The notes: generated by a model from the letters alone, not told the origin. A DNA stretch of 64,000 nt from Phytoseiulus persimilis (GCA_037576195.1 CM075101.1:34658001-34722000); one strand, 5' to 3'; positions 1 to 13,228 are shown, numbered from the stretch's first letter. A program made the numbers and translations.

Positions 1-3000
1 ACAAGCAGCGCCGAACTTCCTTGAGGCTCGAGTCGGGCGACAATAACAGTGAGTTTTGGGAGAAAACCCGAGACGGACTTGACAAATGGACCGACGGACG
101 AGGTAACCGACCCGCCAGGGGACTGACAACCGCTCCGCATGAAAGTTCGTAATAGAAGTACGAGAGTGGCGGGGAAGACCATTCGGGAGACCAGCTCAGA
201 AGTTCGCTTGCCATCGGCAGTAATACTTTTCCCGTCGCAACTTCCATCTTCCTCCCTCAATCATGCTCCGCCTCCCAATCCATCCAGGCCGGGTGATCGA
301 ATCGATTCCCGGGCACAGGCAGAAGTTCCGTCAGGAACAGAACATACATTGCTGTTCTGTATAAACAGCAATGAATCGAGAACGGCATCCGAGAACTTTG
401 ATTCGCGACCACGTTTCCGCGTAGTTCTCCTGCCGGGAGCGGGAACTTCAGATTGTGTTCCCGTGTGGTTCCGAGAACGATGAGATGTCCTATTCATGGA
501 GTACGACGAGGGGTTCTTCGGGACGCCAGAAAACCCATTCGCAACGGACAATCTCTCTGTATATAGAGCCCCGGGCAGACTCCGGAGCCTCGTAGACCGG
601 TTTGGGTGTATGGCACGAAATTCTCGTGGAGGGCGAATGAATCGCGAGCAACTCTTGTCGATGTGCGATTCCTCGCGGATTCCAGGAGATGGTGGCGAGA
701 AAGCAACAAATATATTTTCCCTATGCGTTCGATCGGCATAAATTCTCTATTCTTTCTTCGCGCTCTCCCTCTCACGGAGCTCGTCGCAACGTCTCCGCAA
801 GCAATTCCACTACCATCGTTCGGCTTCGGCTGCTCCGTGCCGCACGGGGAGTAACCTGACCAGATATGCGCGAGTGAGTTGAAAATTCACTAGAAAGCTT
901 TAGTTGAGCCCGGTTCTCCCAATCGTCAGCCTTTCTTCCCCCGGAGATCATGAGTCTCGACCGACTTCCGTACTACGCGATGGGACTTTCGTTTTTGAGG
1001 CGAGCAAGCCGTGGTCCCGATTCAGAGGGCAGAAAGCACCGTTGAACCTGATTCGGCCACCTTGAGATGCAAACTGTTTGTCAGTACGCATGCCTTCCGT
1101 GTTGACTCCACATTCCGTCATTGGCCCTGAGTCGATCATGTGCACATGGGCGAGGATGCCTTCCCATTCCCAGACGGAGCGGCTGATTGTTATGCGAAGC
1201 CACAAGTATGGTAGTCAAGCAGCCCGAAGAACTAGCCGGCCTCAAGGAAGGACCCACGGCCCATTTAATTCTCCAGTGGCGCGAAGTGACGATTCTACGC
1301 CTGAGCCGCGTTTCGCGTGAGCGGGTTGTTCGCGGCTCAACGGCATTTGGCGTTTTCCCCACCTTTTCAGGAAGACCTCGGAAAAGCGATTGAACTTCGC
1401 GGCACTTCATTGAGCGCGATCTCCATCATCTCTCCCCCCATGACAAACCGGTATCATGTTCTTTGAAAATTTATATCGGTCCACGTGTTTGCATTCTCGG
1501 AAACTTCAACGGATGGTTTGGCCGGGAAAAAAACGGCTCCGAGAATTCACCGACAATAGTCACCCTGTGTGCTTCGTAGACTCAGACCATGAGGAAAACG
1601 GCGGCCTGAGCTCGTATGATGACTGCTGTTTGAGATTTTCGCCGTCTCGTTCGGCCTGTTCGGTGTCAGTTTTCAATTTCGTTTCTGCTCTTCGTGTTCT
1701 AATGAGCCTATCATTCTGCTCACATATGATCATCAACGCGGGATAAGAAGCGGAGGAGAAGCAACGTCGATGAAGCTCGTGCGGGAGCTGCTTCTCGAGA
1801 GAAATCGAAGAACTTTCGGATTGGGCCTACTCAGCTCCAACAGGCCAACTCTTTGCGAAAAACTCTTCATCGAGTCGTGGTATCACAATGTTGAACTGGC
1901 GGTCGACGTTTGAGCGTTGAGTGATTTGCATAGCCCCCACTTCCTTGAGAGGCATCCCCGAGGCACGAGCCGGATTGAACCGTCCTATTCAGCAGCCCAG
2001 GGAATTTCTGGATTCCGAGCCCGAGTTCAAGGTGAGATCAAGAATGGTGGGATTCGTTTTTCATGTGCTCGCAGGAGATTTTCGGAAACCTGTTCTTTCA
2101 CCGAATCCTACATGTCATGCTCCCAATGCGACGGTGGCTCCAGTCGAAGGAGAAATGGATTCCACTCTTTGGCTCATGCTTCTTGAGCGCTGGTATGCAC
2201 ATACGATCCTTTGAGAGGTCCTTGAGACATAACAAATAATATTGTGGGATTAAATAAGAGATGAAATTTCGACGTGAAGTGAGCGCACTCAGAGAGACCA
2301 GATCTCAATTTCTTGATATCTGAATCGAAGTTTCTCATTGCCGAATTTTTCGCATTGTGAAGATTCTCAACCATCAGATATGTAGAGTTCATCCTTCTCT
2401 TTTCCCAGCCATGACAGCTGTGGCCAGTTTCGTGGAACCCGGTCCTGGAGCAGATGAAATGCGCATAGTCCTGGGAGGTCGATCGTTGAAGAGTCCCTCC
2501 GAGAGAACGGAGCTCAGAAAGTCTCATGGCATGAATAATCAGAGGAGCTGCACGCAGGCTCAGGACTTCTCCCGAGCACGGCACAGGTTCACGGCCTCAC
2601 GGATTCAATTTATAACGAGTTTGTTGCCAGCGAGTCGGAGGTGGATGATAGCTCCTTTCGCGAAGAGCGCTCAAGGGGGGACCAGCATGAACGGTCGCGG
2701 GAAAACGACTCGCAGATAGACAGCCCCGGTAGCGAAGCAATTTTCTGCCTGGCTTCCTCGTTCGCTTGCATACATTTGTTGTCCTCCGCTCGATTTTTGG
2801 GCGAACGAGACGAATTTCGGAGGAGAGCCGACGAAAGAAGGGGTGGACGAAGCGACAGCGGAGGAGCGTTCGCCACTTTTTCATCCGCTTCCTGTCGACG
2901 GCATTCGCTGGCATGTGTGGCAATAACAACATACACAGAATCGGTGTTTGGTTGGCAGCTCAGAGTGCAGACAGGAGGACCGACTTCGGCGCATGCGAAC

Positions 3001-4460
3001 GGATGTCGGAGCTCCGAAGGGCTTCGTCGGAGAGGGAAACGTAACCAGGCAAAAGCAAGCGAGCGAGTGGGCGAGCATCGAGGGGAACTAAAAGCGTTTG
3101 CCAGCCGGTCTGCTCTAAACGTGAAGTTTCACACTACGTGGAACTTTCTCTGTCGAGAGGGTTGGGAACTCGTTCGTTGGTTTCTTGTCAAACCTGATTT
3201 GCGGCTCTTTGACGTGCGCCAGACCCAGCCCTCCCGACATCAGATAGGGCTAGATCGAGGGAGACAAGCATGCAGGCTCAGGACCGAGAGGAGCAAGCGA
3301 TCTGAGGGACACACGGAACAACGAGAGAACAAGCAAACAAAAGATGAAGTGCTTCCGTCTATTTCAGTCTAACGGTTCGCGGGCAGCTGCGCTGACTGAA
3401 CCGGCGGCCACGAGGACCCAATCGACAGAGAGAGAGCAGGAACAGTTGTGTTGAGTCATGTGGAGCAGTCGTCATCAAACCCGTCAGTTGGAACCCGGAA
3501 GGCTTCATTCAATGCTCGTGGAAAGAGTCATACAGAGCTCGAGTCAACATCGGAGTGGGCTCCTCAGCCATGGGAATCCCTCCGTCGAGATTTTCTAAAC
3601 ATTTTCCGAGGGAAACCAGTGTGCTCGATGTCTCCGACCCAAACGAAACTGCGCCGAACACCGATCATGACAGCGAAAACCGAAGTCGCAGTTGTAGTTT
3701 GCCATGAAGTAAGCCGCATCGTCGCATGGCATAGAAAGCTGACTGATCAGAGCCCGAGCGAGCTGAAAAAGTGGAGTCGAGTCGTCGGGACTCGGAAAAA
3801 ACTAGCGCGTGAGAACTGGCAATAAGAAAGCCATCGAAAGCGGCGTAATTCCGCGGAAATTCATTCGATTATCAGCCAACGTTTCGCCAGGAGCTCGTGG
3901 CTCTCGCAGGCCCGGCAGCCACCAAGAGTGTCTCCTACTCTCTACCGCCGCGCCTAGGGAGTCAAAGTATCGACCGTCAATCTTCCCGCAATCACCCGTC
4001 CTGCACGCCGACCTGCAGTCATTCAGACATTCACACCAAGTTCGGTGGTAGTTCGCCGTGTTGAGCTCCGCTGCTCTTTGCTTCCTGTCGTTCCAAACCG
4101 ACGCTGACGCAATCGCGGACAACCGCTCCGCAAACACCAGAAATATAGGTGACGACGTGGGTGAGAGGAAGGAGGCGACTTGCTCGCTTGACCAGCAGGT
4201 CGGTGAGACTCGTGAGCCCCGTCCACTGCTGTTTCCAGAGTCGAAGTTTCCTTAATGGCCCAACCCCGGCCTCGTGGGACTGTTCCATGCCAAATATTGT
4301 CACTGGGTCGGAAGAAATTCATGGAGTTGTTGAACAACATCATTTCGAGATGATCTTCATCGGCTGTATTGATTGCCATGGGGCGGCAGACTCCTTGGAG
4401 GTCCTAGATTGCGCTTGTGGTGATCATTTGGGGGGATAACTACTCGAACGGTTCAAGGAA
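1..4460. other. No defensible gene; anonymous non-coding stretch
   Basis: No recognisable protein family, RNA gene or repeat was found. The longest open frame is 2641-3372 on the plus strand (243 codons). Its translation is dominated by Arg, Ser, Glu and Gly, has no recognisable domain and overlaps open frames on the other strand, so I treat it as chance. Near 1921-2187 two open frames flank a possible 43-nt GT-AG intron (2032-2074), reported as a finding only. Confidence 0.5.
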
Positions 4461-4469
4461 TCAGCTGAG

Positions 4470-4540
4470 GCCAGGAATCGAACCCTCGACTCCGCCAGGC
4501 ACCTCCGGCTGCGTGACAGCGCTCCTGGCATGTACGCCGC
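4470..4540 (-). other. tRNA-like pol III fragment (tRNA pseudogene or SINE head)
   Basis: Read on the minus strand, this segment contains GGGTTCGATTCC, a perfect eukaryotic tRNA T-loop/B-box. Upstream of it is CTGTCACGC, which matches the anticodon loop region of tRNA-Asp. A 7-bp complementary pair, GCCAGGA and TCCTGGC, brackets the core. It does not fold as a normal tRNA: about 25 nt separate the two matches, where tRNA-Asp has about 10, and the T-stem is imperfect. I therefore call it a tRNA-derived relic or SINE head rather than a functional tRNA. No second copy was noticed in the window. Confidence 0.3.
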
Positions 4541-6364
4541 AGTACACTTCGACCGAACTCTCGAGTTCACCACTATCAGAGCAAAGGAATGCCCATACTT
4601 CAGAGCTGGAATTTGAGCGAGCTGGAAATCCCGAAGTAGTCGAGCGAGGGATGTCGGCCTCCGCTAGAATCTGCCATGGAACCGAAAACAGCGGAGGAAG
4701 AATGGCTGACGCAGCTCTAATAAATTCTACTTTAGGAGTGGAATCGGTGAGGCGCCTGAATTTGACGAGGAAACGCCCGCCTCGCCGGTGGTGTCTTAGC
4801 GCAAGCTCGGAAGACGAACGTTGCTGACTCTGCGTCCTGACCTGCAGAGCTGAGGAGTTGCTTTGGAGATTCCAAAGTGAAATCCATCTTTTGGAGAGCG
4901 GGATTAATTTCGCGGGAATCCGCATGAGCTGCGATAATTTTCAGAGTAGAGGTGTTTCCATTGGGCACTTCTGTGGGTTTTGTCTGCAGGAATAGTCGCA
5001 ACAACGAGCGAAGTTCCAGCAACCCATCCGTTGAATCGCACGAGGAGAACGAAGGGGTTTCTGAACTTTAGGGCGAGGGCTCAAGCGAGGGCTTTTGAGA
5101 ATCATGGATCGAGCACCAGACAGAGCTCTGAAGGTTCGAACGCAGAGCACACATACGTTGCGCTACGAATACTGATACGATTCGTGCGCCTCGACAACAC
5201 GGCTCTGCCTCCGAAGCGTGTTCCCCATCTCCACCAGAACATCATGAACGCAGTCGAATGCGATGTAATCGAGATGATCAGTGGCAGAAACACTTCGATC
5301 CCAGATGATCCGAAGCGTTAACTAAATGACTCCCTAGCAACCCGACAGGGAAGAACGACGCGCACGAACAACTGAATCAGTTATCAGATTGAATTAATTC
5401 TGCTCAAAGACAGTAGACGACATCAGGCCTCCTGAGAGACGAAGCTGCGCCTTCTTCCGTCAAAATCCTCGAGGAAGCTAACGAAAATCCCCATCAGTCG
5501 CCAGACCCTTACTGGGAGCAGCATTTGAATCTAGTCTTGGTACCAGCGGAGGCAGCTGAGGGGGAGGGGGAGACTTCGAACAAATGTTTATGGAGCGCAA
5601 GACTGCGAGGTAGAGCGGAAATCCGCTGCGGACGTCGCTTTGGTCGAGCACGTACTATTGATTCATCATTGCGAAGAGCCAACCGCGTGAAAAAACGGAA
5701 GCGAACTAACCCTCCCAGTCGACTGTGTTTCGAGGAAGCGTGAAGGACGATAGAACAATGTCAGTTGCGGTATATCCGACGAGGGCGGACCCGAGGGAAT
5801 CAACGAGAGCTGGTGGTCAGCTAGCTTCTCCATGCTCCTTCCGTGCAGCCAGTTCTGACCAGTGTTGCGAGCCGGGAGGCATTCTCCCTGCATCGATCAT
5901 AGGTAGGGCTGGACGTTCGTCGCGGCCGCGATGGCTGCGCCAATATCCGCGAATTACCGCGGGATTTTCTCCCTTCCGCGAATTTCGGCCTTCAACGGCG
6001 ACGATAAAATTCCGCTGGAGTTCTACTTGAAGTAAAAAAATACCCGTTTTCAGCGTTCGATGGAATCGAGACAACCGATTTCCTAAAGAATAACGAAAAA
6101 CTGGAGCGATCGGTCGAGCATGAGCCAAGAATCGATGAGTCCAGTGGTTAGCGGTATCGCAACGAGTTGAGATGTGCGCCCACTCTTCCTCTCTCGTTCT
6201 CTGCCAGCACATTTTATATCGACGCGTGTCCCTGAGAGTTTGCGCGGGCAATCACGACCGTCAGAATGTAAACAGAGCGGCGAAGCAGGTTACGTCTACG
6301 TTATGTAGAGTCGAACGAGTGCAACATCTTGTCTCCACGGAGCCTACTCAACGCCTCTGCAATC
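4541..6364. other. Anonymous stretch upstream of the hAT remnant
   Basis: No gene, RNA or clear repeat was recognised. The terminal inverted repeat of the neighbouring hAT element was looked for here (for instance the GGGCTGGACG string near 5908) but no matching inverted copy was found downstream, so the element's left end is undefined. Confidence 0.45.
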
Positions 6365-8096
6365 ATGAGTGCACACAGCTCAACAGCTAAAGCGGCAATC
6401 CACGTAACTCCCAGGATGCGGGCGGAGGAATTCCCAAACTGGACTTTCAATGCAACAGTTGACCGTCTTTTCTGTACCACATGCAGTATCCCTGTAGATT
6501 ACAAGCGTAAATACAGTTGTTCAAAACAACTCAAGAGTTCACGTCATAGAAGAAGGGAGCGAAACCGCCGGAGCGCCGATGCCAAGAAATCAAAACTTCA
6601 GGTAACTGTTGTGGAGACTTTACGAAGATCCGTCGGAGCGAAAGAGGAGCAACAAGCCACACTCGTGAGTCTAGTCGAAGCCTTTGCTGCTGCCAACGTC
6701 CCGTTACACGCTCTCGATAATCCCACGCTGAGAAACTTCCTGGAGACCAATTTGAGGTCCTGTGGATCGCTACCATCAGCAAGTATTCTGCGCCGCAACT
6801 ATTTACCCGTAGCCTTCGATGTCCACGTCAGGAATCTCCGAGCTCTTCTCGAGAAGAAGAAATCTGTTGCAATCGTCTGCGACGAGACAACTGACGTGGA
6901 GGATCGTTATATCCTGAACGTGCTAGCAGTTCCATGCTGCGAACCCGGTGGAACCAAGGTCGGAGCCTTCTTACTTGAGTGCGTCGTACTCGAAGTAACG
7001 AATTTCAAGATGATCGCTGACTCGTTGTTGGAAGTAATACAGAAGTACGGGACCCCACCTTTGAAAATCAGCGCACTCGTTACGGATAACGCGACTTACA
7101 TGAGTAAGGCGTGGCAATGCTCTCTTAAAGCCATTTTCCTCAATGGCGTTCATGTGACCTGCTTTGCCCATATTCTGAATCTCGTGAACGAAGTGTGGGC
7201 TTGAAGAGGACAACAATTTAGTTTCTTCTGTCAAGAGGGCTTTCACAGCGTGTCCGGCTCGGAAAGCGAGATTCAAGCAATTCTTACATAATCACGCTAA
7301 GCCACTTAAACTCACTCCTACGCCTGTTGTCACGAGGTGGAATAGCTGGTTCAGAGCGGCCCTCTATCACGCCGATCATTTGGACGAGTACTCCGAGTTC
7401 TTCGGACGTGAGGTCTCCGGCACTTCTATTTCAGCAATTTCCCCGGTAGTGGGCTTGTGAAACTTCTACGAAGTGAAAGAGCAACTGGCTCAACTGAAGA
7501 AGTATGTTCCTCATCTGATAGCAACGCTGACGAAGAATGAGAGCAACGATATTCGTGCGCACTTGGTCTTGGACGAGTTGACATTGCTCATTCAATGGTT
7601 CAATACGTATCAAACTCATGCAGATAATCTCGAATGCACTAACGCCGCACTCCAGAAGTCCTCGACGAAGTCACGACATTATCTGACAGCGAATGCTACT
7701 GCGAGGTTCCGACAGCCCGCTGCAGATTTCTTCCGAGCATGCCGCGTGTTCGACCCATCGAAAGCAAAACTGGTCAGGATTTCCTCGAAATTCGTCTTCG
7801 ACAATATACCGTGGTTTGACGACAATGATTTGGCCAAGGCGGAGCTCCAAATGTACCTGTACACAATTGAAGACCTGCTCCCATCGAGCCGTCCGACTGG
7901 ATTCCGGTGCAGCGCTTCACTATAGTTTCTAGAGCTCTCCGAGATAGCTCTTGTGTGTCTGAGCGTGCCGATCAACAGCGTCGCTGCAGAGAGGTCCTTC
8001 AGCCAATATGCCGGTGTTCTTCGCGACGACAGACGATCGATAAAGGACGACAACCTCTCCATGTACAACTTATTATATCAGAACAATGTGCTTTGA
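6365..8096 (+). pseudogene. hAT-superfamily transposase, CGGBP1-like, decayed
   Basis: This encoded a DNA transposase that cuts and pastes its own element. From the ATG at 6365 a 279-codon frame opens with a BED-like finger (Cys37, Cys40, His61). It then has a region resembling CGGBP1 (VPLHALDNPTLRNFL), an Asp in VCDETTD (residue 173), an Asp in VTDNATYM (241) and a conserved C-x2-H in VTCFAHILNLV (266-269). That frame stops at 7204. A +1 shift near 7200 continues the protein in the third frame, through VVTRWNSW, an in-frame TGA at 7458 and a TAG at 7923-7925. It ends with the hAT C-terminal dimerisation motif SVPINSVAAERSFSQY and stops at 8094-8096. One frameshift and two stops make it non-functional as read. 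The first His of the finger is replaced by Gln. Family assignment is confident; terminal repeats were not found. Confidence 0.88.
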
Positions 8097-8153
8097 CTTG
8101 TGATAGGTGCACCGTGATATCATACTTGAACCTCTCGTCGGTCGAGGATTTGA

Positions 8154-8159
8154 AATAAA
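8154..8159 (+). promoter_or_regulatory. Poly(A) signal of the hAT remnant
   Basis: A canonical AATAAA lies 58 nt after the terminal stop of the transposase reading, on the same strand, at the spacing expected for a 3' processing signal. It is probably inherited from the intact element. Confidence 0.4.
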
Positions 8160-8200
8160 TTTAAGTTCTCCTTGTACTAGTAGGTTTCTGGCCACGGAAC

Positions 8201-8573
8201 ATGGTGGCTTTTACCCTCTCCCACACAGTTCACCGTGGACTTCGCAGCGCCCGCGAAATCTCGACGAAAACCCCTAATCATAGGCCAGACAGAGACAAGC
8301 GTTTGTTAAGGGATTCAGATCGTAGGCGATATTGTGTTGTCTCCTGGCCCCTTGTGACATTCTGCGTCGATGATGCATGGGTGGCACATCCGACGGGTCC
8401 GCTTCGAAATATCTTCAGCGGCGCCGCAGGTAAATATCTCTCCCGGATGCCTCGATTCGACCTGGCCAGAAGAAGTTGGAGTCGCGCGTTCAGCGGACTC
8501 TTTTTCAGGAGACAGAAGCCTTTCAGGACCGGACTGTGGGCGACGCGCTCATGTCTCCACGAATCTCTCTTAA
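8201..8573 (+). CDS. Candidate two-exon gene of unknown function (weak)
   Basis: No family was recognised. An ATG at 8201 sits in a good context (A at -3, G at +4) and opens a frame to 8429. There GCAG|GTAAAT is a strong donor. A pyrimidine-rich acceptor, CTCTTTTTCAG, ends a 79-nt GT-AG intron at 8508. Joined in that phase, the frame closes at 8571-8573, giving about 97 residues without a recognisable domain. A competing reading in the 8370 frame also crosses the junction and stays open beyond 8800, so the phase is unsettled. It starts only about 100 nt after the hAT remnant, so it could be part of a decayed element or chance. Splice signals this good occur by chance in windows of this size. 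Confidence 0.22.
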
Positions 8574-11500
8574 AGATGAGGGTTTTAATGGCATCAACGA
8601 AAGTGGAATTTGCTTCGTTGGTATGGGTTTATTCATCTTGACTCGGTTCGAGATATGTATAAGTTTGCATTCTGTCCGGGTCAGCCTTTCATTTCAGGTG
8701 CTTGCCCAGATCGTTCTTCACGCGTGCGAGCTTAGGGTACTCAGCAACCGGCTGCAGTCGCGAACGCTGCTCGCGAATGTTCGCGTCTTCCTACCGTACA
8801 GAATGCGGCACAGGTGGAATCGTCGTTACGCTCGCAGCTGAAGATGCTCGTTTTTCGCAAAACCGGGAAAGCTCTGCGAGACGGCAGCAGTTCCGATCGG
8901 TGCTCATGAATTCGGGATCATGGGGAAATACGGTCATGGAAATCTGCGCGAGAACAGCATTCCCCGTTCCGATGACTTGGGGCCATAAATCAAATTTGAT
9001 GATATTGAAGCTGGGAAAGTTCATCTCGATTCATCGAACGACAGAACCGGGAACTTTTTACCCTTGATCTCATGCCGCGGGAGCTGATAAATTCAGGCAT
9101 GGAACAAAGGTCTATCCATCTCCCTCAATGGGGATAGATGAATGGCTCGGAATGATCATCAACAAAACTTCCGGTCTTCAACGAAAGCTGAAAAAATATG
9201 GGGAATAAACTTGCTCACGAGTAGGACTGTGCGAGGTTTACGTGGGAGACTCGAAAATATGCGTTAAGTATACCCAAGGAATGAGCGGAAATATTCATCC
9301 TATCCTCCTGCTCATCTCAACGGGGCTACCGATTCCTATCCCTTTTGGGGGAAACTGTGGTCATGTTCCGCCAGGTCCGTGCTGAACGATGTTTGACAGG
9401 CAATCTCCATCCAGCACGGTGTCAACAGGGAGGAAGAGTCGGATGATGGAGGAGAACGCCGCGTTGCAGGCTGACAGGGGAATTCGCCAAAAAAATCGGG
9501 ATACGATTCTCATATTCACAACAGTACAGACGGTATCATTCATATATCGACAATACTTATTGTAGATGGCCAAGCCTATTGACGTTGTACTCAGACTACA
9601 AAGGATTTTCGGGGACGGAGGCATAGATTACGATAGATGCAGTTCTCGATCGCTAAGTCATCGCGAAGTCTCGCGGGGGAGGAACAGGACATTCCATCCC
9701 GAGTTGGAAGAAAACCCCTTCCTGATAGGATACGATGCAAAGGTCTTTCGGTCGCTGAGCTATTCGGGCGCGAGACTGTGGGGCGATCTCTGTTCGCGGC
9801 AAGGAAGCAGGGAACCGCGGTTCCGATCTCACAGTTCTCATGTGTCCAGCGTTTCCGTGGGGTATCTACTGAGGACCTGATGGAGGCCTCCTCGATTTCT
9901 CACCTTTCTGGAGAGACGTTTCAAGGCCCGAATGCATCACTTTCCATGGCGGTTCCACGACGCCGGAAGCGAGTATCTGAGGAGCGACATCGTTCAGTTT
10001 CCATTTTTTCAACCGGTTAATTTCGGATCTCGCGCTGTCAAATGTCAAAAGTCGAAAAACCACTCCGCACTAGAGATTGTGACTCTGAAGAAAATATTCT
10101 TGTGGGGTAACTGCGACGCGCCATTTCTTTTCCTGCAAATATGTAGAGGGAAGTATTGCAGGCGGCTGAACCTCAGGAGGTGTTTGAGCGGCGCGATGAT
10201 CCAACCGCCCGAAACGGTATGGAACAAAGGAGGGAATGTCGTCGGAAAAGTTGCTCTGATCGACGAGGGTTTCGTGTGATCAACCCCATCAGGAAGTTCG
10301 TCTAGATAACGCCGGCGTTACACTTGACGATCCCTACTGTGCTGCTGGACGCTAGCTCCGGTCTGCGCGAAAGGTTTCTCAAATCAGACTCAATGCAGCA
10401 TTGAGGCTGCATTTGGCGAAATGACTTCGTTGGCAACGAGCTGCGGAAGTGAGCCGGTGGTTCAATCCAGACAGCGCAGGACTCATTTTAGTTTCCACCG
10501 TAGCTTGAAGATTTTTTCGCACTCCGAACCGAGCGAGATTCGCTGAGGTCTGGCTTAATTTTCGGCGGACCGGACACACTTATTCTTTCGCTTCCGTGGA
10601 GAAACACCACAAACTGTTGAAGTTCACGCCTCGTAACTCCCGACCACCGCCGCCGCCTCCATAAACAAGACGGGGTTGGGCAAGAACGGCGCCGTGCACC
10701 GCCCATCAGCAGAGAATGGCTGAGTCAGAGAAACAAGATGATAAGCCAGCACACTCGTGGACAGAGTAGTCGCTCGAAGGTTTAGCCACGAGCTCGTCTC
10801 AGGGCGTCGGAAATCTCACCGCCCAGGAAAACCAACGCAGACCCAGCTAAGATTCGTCAATCATTCTGAGGCACGGTTTCCATCAATTCTAGTCGCAGAA
10901 GGAAGTATCCGCCCGGGTTTGTTTCGTCGTCAGATGAAACTCGACGCTGTTGAGAACTTGCTGGCAGTGTTCGACATGGAGCCGACCGAGCCGTACCGCG
11001 ATTTGGCGAGATGGGAAAACAGGAAATTCAATTCTTGGGCTCATCGTCCGAAGCTTCATTCTTGGCTCAAACACGGACTCTTCGCACGCAGCGTCAAGTC
11101 CGGCGAGACTCAAAGACGGAGCGTCCCTCAATGCGGAGTTTACGATTTCGTCTCACCTCCTCGGAATCCAGAAGAGTTAAACAGATGTTGTTCTCATCCT
11201 CAAGTGATGAATCGTGGAGGCGTCTAGCATCGCGTGATCTCCCCGTGTTAGCTAATGGATCTACTGTAGGCGCATGAACGACTGCCGGCGTGTCCATAGA
11301 AGTAGACGGTGTCGGCAAGCCCCAGCAGCATACCGGAAGAACGAGAGATCAAACGAGAGGGGAGAAGGCAAAAAACGAGGAGGGGCGAATAGGGCAATTG
11401 AGATTCCGAGCTGAGACTTGCAAATCAACGGGTACTGAACGAAGTTGGTACATTTGGCAAACAGTTCTCACGCGATGAGGTGCTCTGCGGAACAATCTGG

Positions 11501-13228
11501 CTGCGCGGGTTGCTTGCCTGCGCACTCCCAGGCGCCGTCCGCTAAATGGAGATAATTCCCCACTCGAGTCAACCGTACCACTTTACTCGGCACGCGCTGA
11601 ACGGCGGGGAAACCTCAGAAAGTATCAGACCCTTAAAAAGTGGAAGTCCATCCTCCGAAGGAAGCCTCACTCGAGCTTTCCTCAGTTTCCTCTGATCCGC
11701 GGTGCGAACGAACACTATGGAACCAACATTTGATCGACCTCCGAATCGAGTTTTCAGCGACGAGTGTTTCCAACGAATCAGGTTCTGGCTCAGGGAGAGC
11801 CTCAAACCCGGGCTTGGCGGAGGCCTGAAGCAAGTTCAGACGACATCGCATTCCTTTCCGCTCGGTTGAACGGAATTACCCCGCTGCTCACCTACTCGGA
11901 TTCTTGAGTAACAAGGCGTTGCCGAGAAACAAAAGACTAGCTCGGCGTCTGCGAGCGAGACACTTCAAACGTACAGTCCATCGATCGGAGAGGGGGCTGA
12001 GTAGCCATGGCTCCGGGTGCTCACGGCTCAGGATCGGATTGAAACGTTCCCGAATGTCTCGAGGATCATGTTACTTGCCGCCCCCGGTATGGGCGGGTTC
12101 AGATCGAGAGTTTCATCCGGTCTTTGGGACCTGCGAAGATCAGCAGCGGCCGTTCTCCCTGAGATAATTCTTTTTGATGCGTGGAAGCGAATCAGTCGCG
12201 ATTTCGGGCTCCAGTTGTTCCGCCGGAGAGGAATCGGACATCGGTGTTGCCGCTTGAGGCTCATGACGTCAAGATTTCGATGCATGCAGCGACAGCACGA
12301 TGTTTTTCCACCAGATCCAATTTTATTGTGAGTTGTTGAGACACTTGATTGGTCCCAACAGCGTCCAGCGTTCGCGAACTTCGGGAACAGGAACCGAGTC
12401 ACTGCTGAGTCCGGCGACGTGGTAATCCAGCAAGCCAACGACAGCAAAAATGAAGCCAGAAAAGTCGTAAAAGCCGGGCTCCGACAACGGAACTCGGTGT
12501 TTGTACAATAATAAATCAGTGCGTTGTCGTGCGACTTCCCAAACTAGATGCTCACTCGGTTTGCTAACTTTTCCGCACCACTAAGCTCAACGGGAAGAGG
12601 GAAAGACGTCTCCCTCCGCACGCTCCATCGTCCGCCAAAGAGTGACTTTCGCAGTCAGAGACACTGCAGCCTGCAGCAACCTTCGCAAAACTTCGACTGG
12701 GGCAGCGAGATTGCCCGATTATGTCAACCGGATCACTTGTTGTTTCAAGTTGTTCCCCGCAAAAAGCTAAATGTTCGCAGGCTCGGAATGTCGCCCTCGT
12801 TCCTACGTCGAGCGTTCTGTTCCTCGAGTACAACTACTGAGCTCAGCGGATTCTCGGTCGTCGAACTCCGTCGGAGGAATGAGAAAAACGCTCCGGGGGC
12901 CACAAGTACGGGGCAGCAGATTCTGGATGTGAAATCTTGTCGGACGAGAACTGGCCTCGGGGAACGGCTGACCGGAGAAATGGCTGGGAAATACAGCCTC
13001 GCAGAAGAAAGAGTAGCAAACCAGTGGCTGGAAGATGTGATTCAATCTCCCGACTGGGAATCGACTTGTTCGTCCGCACGGTCGTTGCTTCTTCCGTTTT
13101 CTTTTTTGCGCCGCGCGTAACGCAATTAGTGGACGAAGAAAACCTGGTGCCCTACGCCGAAGGCATAAAAGAGCCAGACTTCCCTCGAAAGTCTCTCGGC
13201 CTTTTCCATTTCCAAGAGGCTGACATTT
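8574..13228. other. No recognisable feature
   Basis: Several open frames of 80-190 codons occur on both strands (for example 9637-10020, 10757-11227 and 12548-13120), but they overlap one another, are rich in Ser and Arg, and show no known motif. A short hairpin (tctatcc and ggataga) lies near 9110-9140. I see no RNA gene or transposon end. Confidence 0.45.

Noticed and set aside
2641-3372. 243-codon open frame on the plus strand
   Set aside because: The longest unassigned ORF, but its Arg/Ser-rich composition, lack of motif and overlap with other open frames fit chance; the expected longest chance ORF here is about 180 codons.
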